Positions 16,963 to 25,945 are shown, counted from the first letter of the stretch. The stretch is 64,000 nucleotides of DNA from Thioclava sediminum (GCF_002020355.1 NZ_MPZV01000001.1:1302001-1366000); one strand, 5' to 3'. Translations and numbers: made by a program. The notes: a model not told the origin generated them from the letters alone.

Positions 16963-16984
16963 GGAAGAAAAACTCAATCTAAAT

Positions 16985-17365
16985 CTAATCGCCCTTCGCC
17001 CCGTCGCAGGGTGCGATGTGGATCGGGGCTTCGCGGTCGGCGCCGATGGTTTCGCAGCCTTTCGAGCAGAGCGTCCAGCCCGAGATCGTGGCGCCGGAAG
17101 CCGCGAGGTTCAGCGCGGGGACGTCCGGCCCGTCTGCCGTCCAGACCCACCAGCCATCCTCGAAATGACCGCCCGGGCCCGGCTCCATCCCCGCGCCCGA
17201 GCCTTTGACCGCCGCACCCACGAGGCGCAGCGTGTCATGGTCGGTCACCTGCCAATGTTCGCGCCAGCCTTCGTGCTCGACCGAATGCATCCATTGCAGC
17301 GAGAACTGACCGTTGCTCGCCAGCGCCATCATCGTAGCGCCGACCATCAGGCAGGACGCGCTCAT
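16985..17365 (-). CDS. DUF1850 domain-containing protein (TRAP-associated)
   Basis: 126 aa. Short hydrophobic N-terminus, then the DUF1850 core: FSLQWMHSVEHEGWREHWQV (an 'HSVE' motif) and GAAVKGSGAGMEPGPGGHFEDGWW. Such proteins are almost always encoded with fused-permease TAXI-type TRAP transporters and are probably membrane-linked or periplasmic; the role is not known. The ATG overlaps the permease stop (ATGA). Confidence 0.88.
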   Translation of the reverse strand: MSASCLMVGATMMALASNGQFSLQWMHSVEHEGWREHWQVTDHDTLRLVGAAVKGSGAGMEPGPGGHFEDGWWVWTADGPDVPALNLAASGATISGWTLCSKGCETIGADREAPIHIAPCDGAKGD

Positions 17366-19443
17366 GCCGTGGCTCGCTTGCGGCCCAGCCAGAGCGCCGC
17401 GCCGAAGGCTGCGACGAGCGCGAAGCCGATCTCGTCGGTCAGCGGCAGCGCCGCGATCAGGGTGAAGCCCGCGACCATGGCCAATGCCCGCTCCCAAAGC
17501 GCCAGCGGACGGCCCAGCCAGCCGATCACCGCGACACCCCAGAGCGACAGTGCCAGCAGCGCCTTGATCACGATATAGGCTACGGCTGGCCAGTAGCCGA
17601 TCGCGGCCGCCAGCGGCCCGCCATCCTGCAGCATCAGCGCGGGCGTGTAGACCGCCATGAAGGGCACGACGAAACCCGCGGCGGCGACCTTGATCGCCTC
17701 GAAACTGATCTTCAGCCCGCTTTCCTTCGCGATGGGCGCGGCGGCGAAACAGGCCAGAGCCACAGGCGGCGTCAGGTCCGCAAGGATTCCGAAATAGAAG
17801 ACGAACATGTGGCTGACGATCAGCGGCACGCCGAGGTCCAGAAGCGCCGGGCCCGCAATCGAGGAGGTGATGATGTAGTTCGGGATCGTCGGGATCCCCA
17901 TCCCCAGCACGATGCAGGTAATCATGGTCAGGATCAGCGAGAGGAACAGGCTCGACTTGCCGACACCGACGATGAACTGGCCGAAGGTGGTCGCGGCCCC
18001 GGTCAGGGTCATCACGCCAATGATCACGCCGACCAGCGCGCAGGCGATCCCCACGGGAAGCGCGGTGCGTGCGCCATCGGCGAGGCTGTCCCGGCACAGC
18101 GCGAGCGTCTCGCGCCCGCCCTTCGAGAAGACGTTGATCGCGATCAGCACCGCGATGGCAAGCAGCACGGCCCAGATGCCGAACTCGAAAAACGCCGCCG
18201 CGACCAGAGCCAGAACGACCCAGAAGATCACGCGCAGCACCTGATTGGGCAGCCCCAGCGCGACCGACCCACCGAGGATCAACAGCCCCGTCAGCGACAG
18301 GCCCACGGTGCCAGCGAAAAGCGGCGTGTAGCCGGTGAACAGCAGGTAGACGAGCACGGCGAGCGGAAGCAGCAGATACCAGCCCTCTTTCAGCGCCTTG
18401 CGTGGGGAGGGCAGCTCGGACTTGGCAAGGCCGCGCAGGTCGCGTTTGCCCGCCTCCAGATGCACCATCCAGAAGGCGCCCGCGAAATAGAGGATCGCCG
18501 GGATCAGCGCGGCTTTCACCACCTCGACGTAATCGACGCCCAGCGTCTCTGCCATGATGAAGGCCACGGCCCCCATGACCGGCGGCATGATCTGCCCGCC
18601 CATCGACGAGGTCGCTTCGACGCCGCCCGCGAAGGCGGAGCGATAGCCGAAGCTCTTCATCAGAGGGATCGTGAATTGCCCGGTGGTCACGACATTGGCC
18701 ACACCCGAGCCCGAGATCGTGCCCATCAGACCCGAAGACAGAACCGAGACCTTCGCGGCCCCGCCCATCTTGTGCCCGACCATCCCGAGCGAGACATCCG
18801 TGAACAGTTTGATCATCCCGGCCTTCTCGAGGAAGGCGCCGAAGAGGATGAACAGGAAGATATAGGTGGCCGACACATAGGTCGGGATGCCGTAGATGCC
18901 CTCGGTGCCAAAGCTCATCTGTTCGATCACCTGCTCGAAAGCGTAGCCGCGGTGGTTCAGCGGTGACGGCAGATGCTCACCGAACATGGCATAAAGGAAG
19001 AAAGTGCCCGCGATGATCGGCAGCGCCGGGCCCATCAGCATCCAGGCGGCCACGAAGACCGTGACCAGCAGCACGCAGCCCACCACCAAATCGAGCGTGT
19101 TCGGATCGCCCGCGCGCAGCAGAAGCGGCGTGTATTCGATCCATTGATAGGCGGCGACAGCGACTCCGGCTGCGGCCAGCAGATAGGCGAGCGCGCGCCC
19201 GAGCGGGCCGTAACCTTTGGCGATGGCAAGCAGCGGAAAGCCGAGCGCGAGCAGGAAGCCCACATGGACTGCCCGCGCAATCTGGCTCGAGGGGTTGATG
19301 ACATGGGCGGCGAAAGCGATTTGCCAGACCGAGAAAGCGACCGCGAGCCAGAACAACGCGCGCCCTTCGCGCGACTTCGGAAAGCCCCCCGCCAGCGGAT
19401 CGTGCACTGCCGCGTCGACCGCAGCTTCTTCCTTGGTGTCCAT
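17362..19443 (-). CDS. TRAP transporter fused permease (4TM + 12TM)
   Basis: 693 aa, very hydrophobic, about 16-17 membrane segments. The N-terminal ~200 residues correspond to the small DctQ-like part. The DctM-like part then carries AGMIKLFTDVSLGMVGHKMGGAAKVSVLSSGLMGTISGSGVANVVTTGQFTIPLMK and, later, CIVLGMGIPTIPNYII and FGILADLTPPVALACF, hallmarks of the TRAP large subunit. Inner-membrane, ion-driven uptake working with the TAXI binding protein encoded upstream. Substrate unknown; TAXI systems often carry dicarboxylates or amino acids. Confidence 0.95.
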   Translation of the reverse strand: MDTKEEAAVDAAVHDPLAGGFPKSREGRALFWLAVAFSVWQIAFAAHVINPSSQIARAVHVGFLLALGFPLLAIAKGYGPLGRALAYLLAAAGVAVAAYQWIEYTPLLLRAGDPNTLDLVVGCVLLVTVFVAAWMLMGPALPIIAGTFFLYAMFGEHLPSPLNHRGYAFEQVIEQMSFGTEGIYGIPTYVSATYIFLFILFGAFLEKAGMIKLFTDVSLGMVGHKMGGAAKVSVLSSGLMGTISGSGVANVVTTGQFTIPLMKSFGYRSAFAGGVEATSSMGGQIMPPVMGAVAFIMAETLGVDYVEVVKAALIPAILYFAGAFWMVHLEAGKRDLRGLAKSELPSPRKALKEGWYLLLPLAVLVYLLFTGYTPLFAGTVGLSLTGLLILGGSVALGLPNQVLRVIFWVVLALVAAAFFEFGIWAVLLAIAVLIAINVFSKGGRETLALCRDSLADGARTALPVGIACALVGVIIGVMTLTGAATTFGQFIVGVGKSSLFLSLILTMITCIVLGMGIPTIPNYIITSSIAGPALLDLGVPLIVSHMFVFYFGILADLTPPVALACFAAAPIAKESGLKISFEAIKVAAAGFVVPFMAVYTPALMLQDGGPLAAAIGYWPAVAYIVIKALLALSLWGVAVIGWLGRPLALWERALAMVAGFTLIAALPLTDEIGFALVAAFGAALWLGRKRATA

Positions 19444-19485
19444 GCCTGTCTCCTCCCCCCGGTATGGGCGCGTTGGCCCGATTGA

Positions 19486-19518
19486 TCAGGGGCGACCCGA
19501 ATTGCGCGCCGCCCCTGA
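19486..19518 (-). terminator. Hairpin between the TAXI binding-protein and permease genes
   Basis: Nine-base perfect stem (TCAGGGGCG at 19486-19494 with CGCCCCTGA at 19510-19518) starting 16 bases after the binding-protein stop. No U-tract. Probably protects the binding-protein mRNA or attenuates downstream expression. Confidence 0.45.
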
Positions 19519-19534
19519 CCTGAACTCTAGCGGC

Positions 19535-20485
19535 TTATTTCAGCACGCCCTGTTCCTTGTAGTACTTCTCCGCACCCGGATGCAGCGGGATCGGCAGCCC
19601 CTGCACCGCCGCCTCGAGCGAAATACCGTTCGCGGCCGAATGCGCGGCCTTGAGCGTGTCGAGATGCTCGAAGAGCTGCTTGGTCATCTCGTAGGCTTCC
19701 TCATCCGAGACACCTTCGCGCGTGACGAGGATGTTCGTGATCGCGACCGTCGGCACATCCGCGTCCTGACCCGGATAGGTGCCCGCCGGGATCACGCCCG
19801 CCTTGTAGGGCGCGCCAAGCTTTTCGGCGATGTCGGCGGGGATCTGAACGAAAGTCACGTCCTGCGTGGTCGAGAGATCCTTCAGTGCCGCGTTCCCCAG
19901 CCCCGAGGACTGGAAGGTCGCGTCGAGCTGACGGTTCTTCATCAGTTCGACCGATTCCGAGAAGGGCAGATACTCGACCTTGCCGAGATCGTCATAGCTC
20001 ATGCCCGCCGCGTCGAAGATCTTGCGCGCGTTCAGCTCGGTCCCCGACTTGGCCGCACCGACCGACAGGCTCTTGCCCTTCAGATCGGTGATCGTCGTCG
20101 CACCGGCATCCTTGAGCGCGGCGAGCTGGATATAGTTCGGGTAGATCGCGGCAATCGCGCGCAGCTTGCCGAGCTTGGCCTTGAAGCCCGCATCCGCATT
20201 GCCTTCCCACGCATCCTTCACCGAGTCGCCCAGTGCGAAGGCCAGCTCCCCCCGGCCCTGCTGCAGCAGGTTCAGGTTCTCGACCGACGCCTTCGTCGAC
20301 TGAACCTGAACGCGCACGTCATTCATGTTCTCGCCATAGACTTCGGACAGCGCAACGCCGAGCGGATAATACACGCCCGAGGTGCCCCCGGTCAGGATGT
20401 TAATGAAGGTTTCGGCCTTGGCGACGGGTGCGCTCAATGCAATCGCCCCGGCGACGAGCGCGCCGAGCTTGATGTGTTGGAACAT
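19535..20485 (-). CDS. TAXI family TRAP transporter solute-binding protein
   Basis: 316 aa periplasmic protein. Signal peptide MFQHIKLGALVAGAIALSAPVAKA, then the TAXI signature INILTGGTSGVYYPLGVALSEVY, VQSTKASVENLNLLQQGRGELAFALGDSV, and TDLKGKSLSVGAAKSGTELNARKI. The start at 20485 is set by the signal peptide and GGGAGG 7 bases upstream. It is the first gene of the TAXI-permease-DUF1850 operon. Ligand not predictable by eye. Confidence 0.95.
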   Translation of the reverse strand: MFQHIKLGALVAGAIALSAPVAKAETFINILTGGTSGVYYPLGVALSEVYGENMNDVRVQVQSTKASVENLNLLQQGRGELAFALGDSVKDAWEGNADAGFKAKLGKLRAIAAIYPNYIQLAALKDAGATTITDLKGKSLSVGAAKSGTELNARKIFDAAGMSYDDLGKVEYLPFSESVELMKNRQLDATFQSSGLGNAALKDLSTTQDVTFVQIPADIAEKLGAPYKAGVIPAGTYPGQDADVPTVAITNILVTREGVSDEEAYEMTKQLFEHLDTLKAAHSAANGISLEAAVQGLPIPLHPGAEKYYKEQGVLK

Positions 20486-20735
20486 CGTAATCCTCCCATA
20501 TGTCATTGCCCGCAAAGAGATGCGGGACCGCCTCCAACCTGACGCGTTTTGCGCAAGGATCAATTCAATTCACGTCGATGAAACCAGAAAGCGAAGAATT
20601 CTCCGTTTGACGTGAAGGCGGGCGCTCCTGCCCGAAATTTGCTTTACTGCGCGGAAGTTGCGGATTTTGCTATGTGCTTGACGTTACGAGCCCTATCTGC
20701 TCGGAAGCACCTGATTTCCGTCTTCAAAGCCCCCT

Positions 20736-21821
20736 ATGCGCTCATTGCCTCCCTTCCGATATGCCCCCGACCGCTGGCCCCCTGCATTGCGCTGGGCGGT
20801 CCTGCTCGCGGGCTCTGCGCTTCTGGCCTTTGCACTGAGCCTCGCGCATCTCTCGGCGGCGCTTCTGCTGGGGCCGATGGCGGTCGCGATCGCGCTTGCC
20901 GCGAGCGGCGGGGCGGTGCGGTTGCCCCCTCTGGGCTTCATCGCGGCGCAGGGTGTGGTGGGGGTGATGATCGCCTCAAAGCTTCCCGCCTCGATCCTGC
21001 CCGAGATCGCCCGCGACTGGCCGATCTTCCTTGCCGGGACGCTCTCGACGGTGCTGGGGGCGAGCGCGCTCGGCTGGGTGATGGCACGGGCAGGCGGCTT
21101 GCCCGGCACGACGGCGATCTGGGGCTCCTCCCCCGGCGCGGCGACCGCGATGACGCTGATGTCGGACGATTACGGCGCCGACATGCGCCTTGTCGCCGTC
21201 ATGCAATATACCCGCGTCGCCTGCTGTGCGATCGCCGCAACTGCCGTCGTGCAGATCTTCGGCGTGGCGCAGGCTAGGGATGTCGGCGCGGCACTCGCCG
21301 AGCAAGGCCCGACGGATCTCGTCGCCGCGGGCGCGACGCTTGCGCTCGGGATCGGGGCGGCCTTTCTGGGCGTGCGGCTGCGCATTCCGGGCGGCGGGCT
21401 GCTGCTGCCGATGGCCTTCGGACTGATCGCGAGCGCCTCCGGCTTGCTGACGATCACCCTGCCCCAGACCGTGCTCGCGATCAGCTATGCGGTGGTTGGC
21501 TGGGGGATCGGGATGCGCTTCACACGCGCCGTGTTGCGCCATGCCGCAAGGCTGCTGCCGCGCATCCTCGGCTCGATCATCGCATTGATCGCGCTCTGCG
21601 CGGCCTTCGCGATGGGATTGGTCTATTTCGCCGGGATCGAGCCTGTGACCGCCTATCTCGCCACCAGCCCCGGCGGTGCGGATTCGGTGGCGATCATCGC
21701 GGCGGGCACGCAGGTCGATGTGCCCTTCGTCATGGCGATGCAGATCGCCCGCTTCCTGCTGGTGCTGGTCGCGGGCCCCGCACTCGCCCGCGCATTGTCA
21801 CGCAGGCGAGGCGATGTCTGA
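20736..21821 (+). CDS. AbrB family (PF05145) integral membrane protein
   Basis: 361 aa with about 10 membrane segments arranged as two related halves (GPMAVAIALA...GVVGVMIASKLPASIL and PMAFGLIASASGLLTITLPQTVLAISYAVVGWGIGMRF). GTTAIWGSSPGAATAMTLMSDDYGADMRLVAVMQYTRV and TSPGGADSVAIIAAGTQVDVPFVMAMQIARF are the paired 'SPGGA' motifs of the family, sometimes annotated as putative ammonia monooxygenase. Probably a transporter; substrate unknown. Divergent from the TAXI gene, so a functional link to that operon is possible but unproven. Confidence 0.88.
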   Translation: MRSLPPFRYAPDRWPPALRWAVLLAGSALLAFALSLAHLSAALLLGPMAVAIALAASGGAVRLPPLGFIAAQGVVGVMIASKLPASILPEIARDWPIFLAGTLSTVLGASALGWVMARAGGLPGTTAIWGSSPGAATAMTLMSDDYGADMRLVAVMQYTRVACCAIAATAVVQIFGVAQARDVGAALAEQGPTDLVAAGATLALGIGAAFLGVRLRIPGGGLLLPMAFGLIASASGLLTITLPQTVLAISYAVVGWGIGMRFTRAVLRHAARLLPRILGSIIALIALCAAFAMGLVYFAGIEPVTAYLATSPGGADSVAIIAAGTQVDVPFVMAMQIARFLLVLVAGPALARALSRRRGDV

Positions 21822-21829
21822 AGGCCCGT

Positions 21830-22465
21830 TCACTCTCTGAACTGGGTGTCCCCGTGATTATAGGGCTGCTGCTGGATCATCAGCACGCCGGAATTGTCGT
21901 CGGGATCGTTGTCGTAGTGATCCTTTTCCGTCACGCCCGGCAACTGCCCGAACGCCTTCGACAACTTCAGCGGCGAGAAGGTGAAGGGCACCTTGTCGTG
22001 CAGCCACGGCATGTCACGCAGCGCGCTCGACACCGAATCCGCGCACATCATCTTGTTGACCGAGCCGTTGCGCTCCACGCGGGCCATCAGCTGATCGGCC
22101 TGCGCCATCGTGATCGGAAGCTTCTGGGCCCGCACATACCAGCTCTCGCGGGCATGGTAGTCGATGTAGAATTTCCGCATCTTCTCGGTAATGCCGAAAT
22201 GCACATCGTGGCGCTCGGGCGCCCAGGGATGGTTCCAGGTGCCTGCCGGATCGAAGATGATCCGCTCACGCCCGTTGATCAGCAACGACGAGTGACCGCC
22301 CGACCCGGTATTGGTCGAGATCACGGTATAGAGCGTAACCGAGGGCGGTTCGTCGGAAACATAGCGATATTTGGCGACCTCGGCATCCGAGGCATAGATG
22401 TTATCCGCCCCGCAGCCAGCCAGCAAAAGCGGCAGCATCAGGCAGACAAGAAGCACGCGCATCAT
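21830..22465 (-). CDS. Lipoprotein, possible permuted papain-like (NlpC/YiiX-type) hydrolase
   Basis: 211 aa. Signal peptide with lipobox LLAGC (Cys18 from the second-Met count ~17). Mature part: VTLYTVISTNTGSGGHSSLLINGRERIIFDPAGTW, later QADQLMARVERNGSVNKMMCADSVSSALRDMP. A His in 'GGHSSLLI' before a 'CADSVS' Cys is the order seen in circularly permuted NlpC/P60-like amidases. This is an inference from two motifs; catalytic identity is untested. Anchored to the inner or outer membrane facing the periplasm. Converges on the AbrB-family gene with an 8-base gap. Confidence 0.7.
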   Translation of the reverse strand: MMRVLLVCLMLPLLLAGCGADNIYASDAEVAKYRYVSDEPPSVTLYTVISTNTGSGGHSSLLINGRERIIFDPAGTWNHPWAPERHDVHFGITEKMRKFYIDYHARESWYVRAQKLPITMAQADQLMARVERNGSVNKMMCADSVSSALRDMPWLHDKVPFTFSPLKLSKAFGQLPGVTEKDHYDNDPDDNSGVLMIQQQPYNHGDTQFRE

Positions 22466-22517
22466 CTGCCCGATCTCCCGTTCCCAAGCGTGTCTTTTTC
22501 AGCCGCCGCCGGTCGCG

Positions 22518-22652
22518 TCAGCCGCCTACGAGAGCGAGAAACACCAGAAAGCAGATGATCACAATCACCGAAACCGTAACGAAGCGAACAAATCCGTTGA
22601 ATGTTCTCTCCTGGTCACGAATGTCCATGTTGCCCGGTTTATACTCGGCCAT
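22518..22652 (-). CDS. aa3-type cytochrome c oxidase subunit IV microprotein
   Basis: 44 aa (ATG at 22652, TGA at 22520-22518): starts MAEYKPGNMDIRDQERTFNGF, then one membrane helix (VRFVTVSVIVIICFLVFLALV) and GG. The 'MDI..QE.TF.GF' segment before the helix is the signature of bacterial aa3 oxidase subunit IV (PF07835). GGGAGAA precedes the start. It stands alone, away from subunit I-III genes, as is usual in this group. Confidence 0.9.
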   Translation of the reverse strand: MAEYKPGNMDIRDQERTFNGFVRFVTVSVIVIICFLVFLALVGG

Positions 22653-22713
22653 TGCGCGTTCTCCCTTTTGCGCTGTCTCCCAGAGGGGAAACTAGCCGAG
22701 CCGCGACAAGCTG

Positions 22714-23208
22714 TCACGCCTCGTCTTGAGGGTTCGCGTCGTCAGACGCATTTTCTTCCTCCAGCGCGCGGGCGAGCCGGAAGCCGATCCGGCGCGGCGC
22801 TTCGTCCGCGACCGGTTTCGGCTGGGCGATCAGCATCACGTTGAGCTGATTCACATGCTGAATGAGCTGCGTGCGCGCGCCGTATTCGTCGGTGCCGTAG
22901 AAAGTGAGGATGTCGGGGTCGAAAAAGCCGATCCCCTCGATCTGCAGCACGCCCGCCTCGCCGCCGGTGAGACCAAGCACGACCTCCTCGTCTTCCTGCA
23001 ACTGCTCTTCGAAGTTCTGGATATAGAGCAGAACCCGCTCATAGGCCCATTGCGCCGGGCTCTTATCCTCGGGCCGTCCGCGGGCCAGCTCGGGCGGAAG
23101 CGGTTTGACCTCGGCGGTCTTCGGCGCGTTCTCCGAGGTATGCACCACCTTCGCATTCGGAAGGGCGGCTTCCTCATGGGCTTCGGCGGTGGTGCGTATC
23201 TCGGTCAT
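22714..23208 (-). CDS. DUF6173-like protein of unknown function
   Basis: 164 aa. Polar N-terminal ~50 residues, then a conserved-looking core: SPAQWAYERVLLYIQNFEEQLQEDEEVVLGLTGGEAGVLQIEGIGFFDPDILTFYGTDEYGARTQLIQHVNQLNVMLIAQPK. It ends with an acidic tail. It resembles the Rhodobacterales family called DUF6173 as I remember it; no enzymatic motif is seen. The ATG overlaps the stop of the MBL gene, so it is the last gene of acyl-CoA dehydrogenase-MBL-DUF6173. Confidence 0.75.
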   Translation of the reverse strand: MTEIRTTAEAHEEAALPNAKVVHTSENAPKTAEVKPLPPELARGRPEDKSPAQWAYERVLLYIQNFEEQLQEDEEVVLGLTGGEAGVLQIEGIGFFDPDILTFYGTDEYGARTQLIQHVNQLNVMLIAQPKPVADEAPRRIGFRLARALEEENASDDANPQDEA

Positions 23209-24230
23209 TTCAGGCTCCAGAGCCAGGCGCCGTCCTCTCGCAAGGTGCGGCTCACCTCCCCTTTGTGCCAAAGATGGTTGAGATGCGCCATCGCTTCGAC
23301 CATCGCGAGCCCGTGGGTGCTCTCGTCGATCTGGCGTTTGAACAGCGGCGGGAAGCACTCGCAGGCGGTGCGCGGGGTGTCGAGGTGCTTGCGCAGACGT
23401 TTCAGCGCGCCCTCGTGGTTCTCGATCATCTGGCGCAGCCGCAGCGGCAGCCCGGTGAACGGCAGCTTGTGGCCGGGCAGCACGAGGTGGCGATCCTCCG
23501 CGATCTCGGCAAACCGCGCGCAGGAGGCCAGCCAATCGGCCAGCGGATCGGCCTCGGGTTCGGTCGCATAAACGCCGAGATTGGCCGAGATCGACGGCAG
23601 CAGCTGATCGCCGCCCAGCACCAGATCGTCGTCCAAGCTCCACAGCGTCGCATGTTCGGGCGCGTGCCCGTCGCCCATCTTCACCGCCCAGCGCCGCCCG
23701 CCGAGGGCGATCTCGTCGCCCTCCACGATCCGGGTGAAGCCAAGCGGCAGCGCATGGACACAATCGGCGAAATTGAAGGGGCGTTCGTTGGCGCGTTTCT
23801 CAAGAAGCGCCGGGTCCATCCCGGCGCGCCGGTAGTAATCAAGCGTCTCGGCCACGGGCCGATCCTGCGGATCGAGCTGCAGCATCCGCGCGAACAGCCA
23901 CGAGGTGCGCGTCGTGATCAGCTCCGCGCCCTGCTCCTGCAGCCAGCCCGCCAGCCCGATGTGATCCGGGTGGTAATGCGTTACCAAGACCTTCGTGACC
24001 GGCTTGCCACCCAGCGGCCCATCGAGCGCCGCCTGCAGCGCCGCCCGGCATTTGCGGGTGTCGATCCCGGGATCGACCAGTGTCCAGCCATCGCCCTCAT
24101 CGAGCGCGAAGCAATTGACGTGATCGAGCGCCATCGGCAGTGGCAGGCGCACCCACATCACGCCGGGCGCGACCTCGATCGCCCCGCCCGGCTCGGGCGG
24201 TTCCCCCCAAGGATAGCGGATGCCATTCAT
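23205..24230 (-). CDS. MBL-fold metallo-hydrolase
   Basis: About 341 aa. Metallo-beta-lactamase fold with THYHPDHIGLAGWL (HxHxDH) near residue 85, the later metal ligands in GDGHAPEH, GGDQLLPS and LPGHKLPF. Related to the RoxA-like/glyoxalase II-like hydrolases found beside acyl-CoA dehydrogenases, possibly acting on thioesters; substrate not known. I use the ATG at 24230 (MNGIRYPWGEPPEPG), which gives the compact N-terminus; an ATG at 24257 that overlaps the preceding stop (ATGA) would add nine residues and is a real alternative. Confidence 0.88.
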   Translation of the reverse strand: MNGIRYPWGEPPEPGGAIEVAPGVMWVRLPLPMALDHVNCFALDEGDGWTLVDPGIDTRKCRAALQAALDGPLGGKPVTKVLVTHYHPDHIGLAGWLQEQGAELITTRTSWLFARMLQLDPQDRPVAETLDYYRRAGMDPALLEKRANERPFNFADCVHALPLGFTRIVEGDEIALGGRRWAVKMGDGHAPEHATLWSLDDDLVLGGDQLLPSISANLGVYATEPEADPLADWLASCARFAEIAEDRHLVLPGHKLPFTGLPLRLRQMIENHEGALKRLRKHLDTPRTACECFPPLFKRQIDESTHGLAMVEAMAHLNHLWHKGEVSRTLREDGAWLWSLK

Positions 24231-24253
24231 CGACACGCGGGCGTCCTCGCCCC

Positions 24254-25945
24254 TCATGCCTCGAGGTCTTCGACGCTCAGCGCGTAAAGCCCTTCCGCCC
24301 CTTCCTTCGCCTCGGCCAACGAGGCCGCATAGGCGGGCATCAGGCGGCGGATATAGACGGCGGCCAGATGCCCGCGCGCGGAATCGCGCCCCTCGGCCAT
24401 CGCGGCGCGCAGGTGGTAATAGCCGCCCAGAACCCGTGCGAAGGCGTCGAGATAGGGCACAGCCCCCGCAAAGCGGTCCTGCATGCCTTGGCTGACCATC
24501 CACTCGGTATGCTCGCGCAGCTCCTCGGCGGCCTGCCAGACGTCTTCGGCCAGCACCGGGAAGTCGCCGCGCGCGCCCTGCGCCTCGTCCTCGATCTCCT
24601 GCAGCAGACGGAAAGCGGCCTTGCCCTCGTCCATCATCTTGCGGCCCACAAGGTCCATCGCCTGAATGCCGTTGGTGCCCTCGTAGATCGTGGTGATCCG
24701 CACATCGCGCAGATATTGCGCTGCACCGGTTTCCTCGATGAAGCCCATGCCGCCATGCACCTGCACGCCGGTCGACGCCACGCGGATGCCCATATCGGTG
24801 CCGTAGGCCTTCGCGATCGGCGTCAGCAGCGCCGCGCGGGCCTGCCAGTTCGCATCATTCGTCGCGCGCCCCATGTCGATCGCGACGCCACAGGCCAGCG
24901 CGATCGAGCGTGCCGCGAAAATCTCGGCCTTCATGCCGGCCAGCATCCGGCGCACATCGGCATGCTCGACGATCGGCGCAAACTGCACCCGGTCCTTCGC
25001 ATAGGCCAGCGCCTGCTGATAGGCCGCCTCGGCCACGCCGATGCCCTGCGCACCCACGTTCAGACGCGCGTTGTTCATCATCGTGAACATCGCGGCCATG
25101 CCCTTGTTCTCTTCGCCGACGAGCCAGCCGGTCGCGCCCTCGTAGCTCATCACGCAGGTAGGCGAGCCATGGATGCCGAGCTTGTGCTCCAGCGAGACCA
25201 CTTTCAGCGAGTTCGCCACGCCCGGTTTACCGTCGGCATCCGGGATCAGCTTCGGCACCATGAAGAGGCTGATGCCCTTCGTGCCGGGGGCCGCATCGGG
25301 AAGACGTGCCAGCACGAGGTGGCAGGTATTCTCGACGCAATCATTATCGCCCCAAGTGATGAAAATCTTCTGCCCCGAGATCGCATAGGTGCCGTCATCG
25401 TTCGGCACCGCCTTCGTCTTCAGCGCACCCACATCCGAGCCCGCCCCCGGTTCGGTCAGGTTCATCGTGCCCGACCACTCGCCGGAGATCAGCTTGGGCA
25501 GATACAGCGCCTTGATCTCGTCGGAGGCATGATGCTCCAACGCCTCGATCTGGCCCTGCGTCAGCAGCGGGTTGAGCTGCAGCGACAGATTCGCGCCCGA
25601 GAGCATATCGTTGAAACCGACGTTCAGCGCCTGCGGCAGGCCCATCCCGCCATGCTCCGGGTCCGCCGCGATGCCGATCCAGCCGCCCTCGGCCAGCGCC
25701 GCGAAGGCCTCCTTGAAACCGGCGGGCGAGCGCACAACGCCGTTCTCCAGTTTCGCGGGCGTCAGATCGCCGTCGCGATTGGTCGGCGCGATCACCTCGT
25801 CGCAGAGCTTGCCGCCTTCGGTGAGGATCGCTTCGACCATATCGGGGGTCGCCTCGGCAAACATCTCGGTAGCCGCGACCGGTGCGAGCGGCACGACGTG
25901 GTCGAGAATGAAGCGAATATCGGTGACGGGGGAACGGTAAGTCAT
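24254..25945 (-). CDS. Acyl-CoA dehydrogenase (long form, DmdC/FadE-like)
   Basis: 563 aa, longer than classical ~380-aa enzymes because of a C-terminal extra domain. Signatures: NLTEPGAGSDVGALKT, FITWGDND, the flavin/substrate region GIHGSPTCVMSYEGATGWLVG, QVHGGMGFIEETGAAQYLRDVRI and the catalytic-Glu motif TTIYEGTNGIQAMDL. Uses FAD to oxidise acyl-CoA at C2-C3. The closest architecture is shared with 3-methylmercaptopropionyl-CoA dehydrogenases and medium-chain enzymes of the marine Rhodobacterales; chain specificity cannot be told. First gene of a three-gene operon. Confidence 0.93.
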   Translation of the reverse strand: MTYRSPVTDIRFILDHVVPLAPVAATEMFAEATPDMVEAILTEGGKLCDEVIAPTNRDGDLTPAKLENGVVRSPAGFKEAFAALAEGGWIGIAADPEHGGMGLPQALNVGFNDMLSGANLSLQLNPLLTQGQIEALEHHASDEIKALYLPKLISGEWSGTMNLTEPGAGSDVGALKTKAVPNDDGTYAISGQKIFITWGDNDCVENTCHLVLARLPDAAPGTKGISLFMVPKLIPDADGKPGVANSLKVVSLEHKLGIHGSPTCVMSYEGATGWLVGEENKGMAAMFTMMNNARLNVGAQGIGVAEAAYQQALAYAKDRVQFAPIVEHADVRRMLAGMKAEIFAARSIALACGVAIDMGRATNDANWQARAALLTPIAKAYGTDMGIRVASTGVQVHGGMGFIEETGAAQYLRDVRITTIYEGTNGIQAMDLVGRKMMDEGKAAFRLLQEIEDEAQGARGDFPVLAEDVWQAAEELREHTEWMVSQGMQDRFAGAVPYLDAFARVLGGYYHLRAAMAEGRDSARGHLAAVYIRRLMPAYAASLAEAKEGAEGLYALSVEDLEA

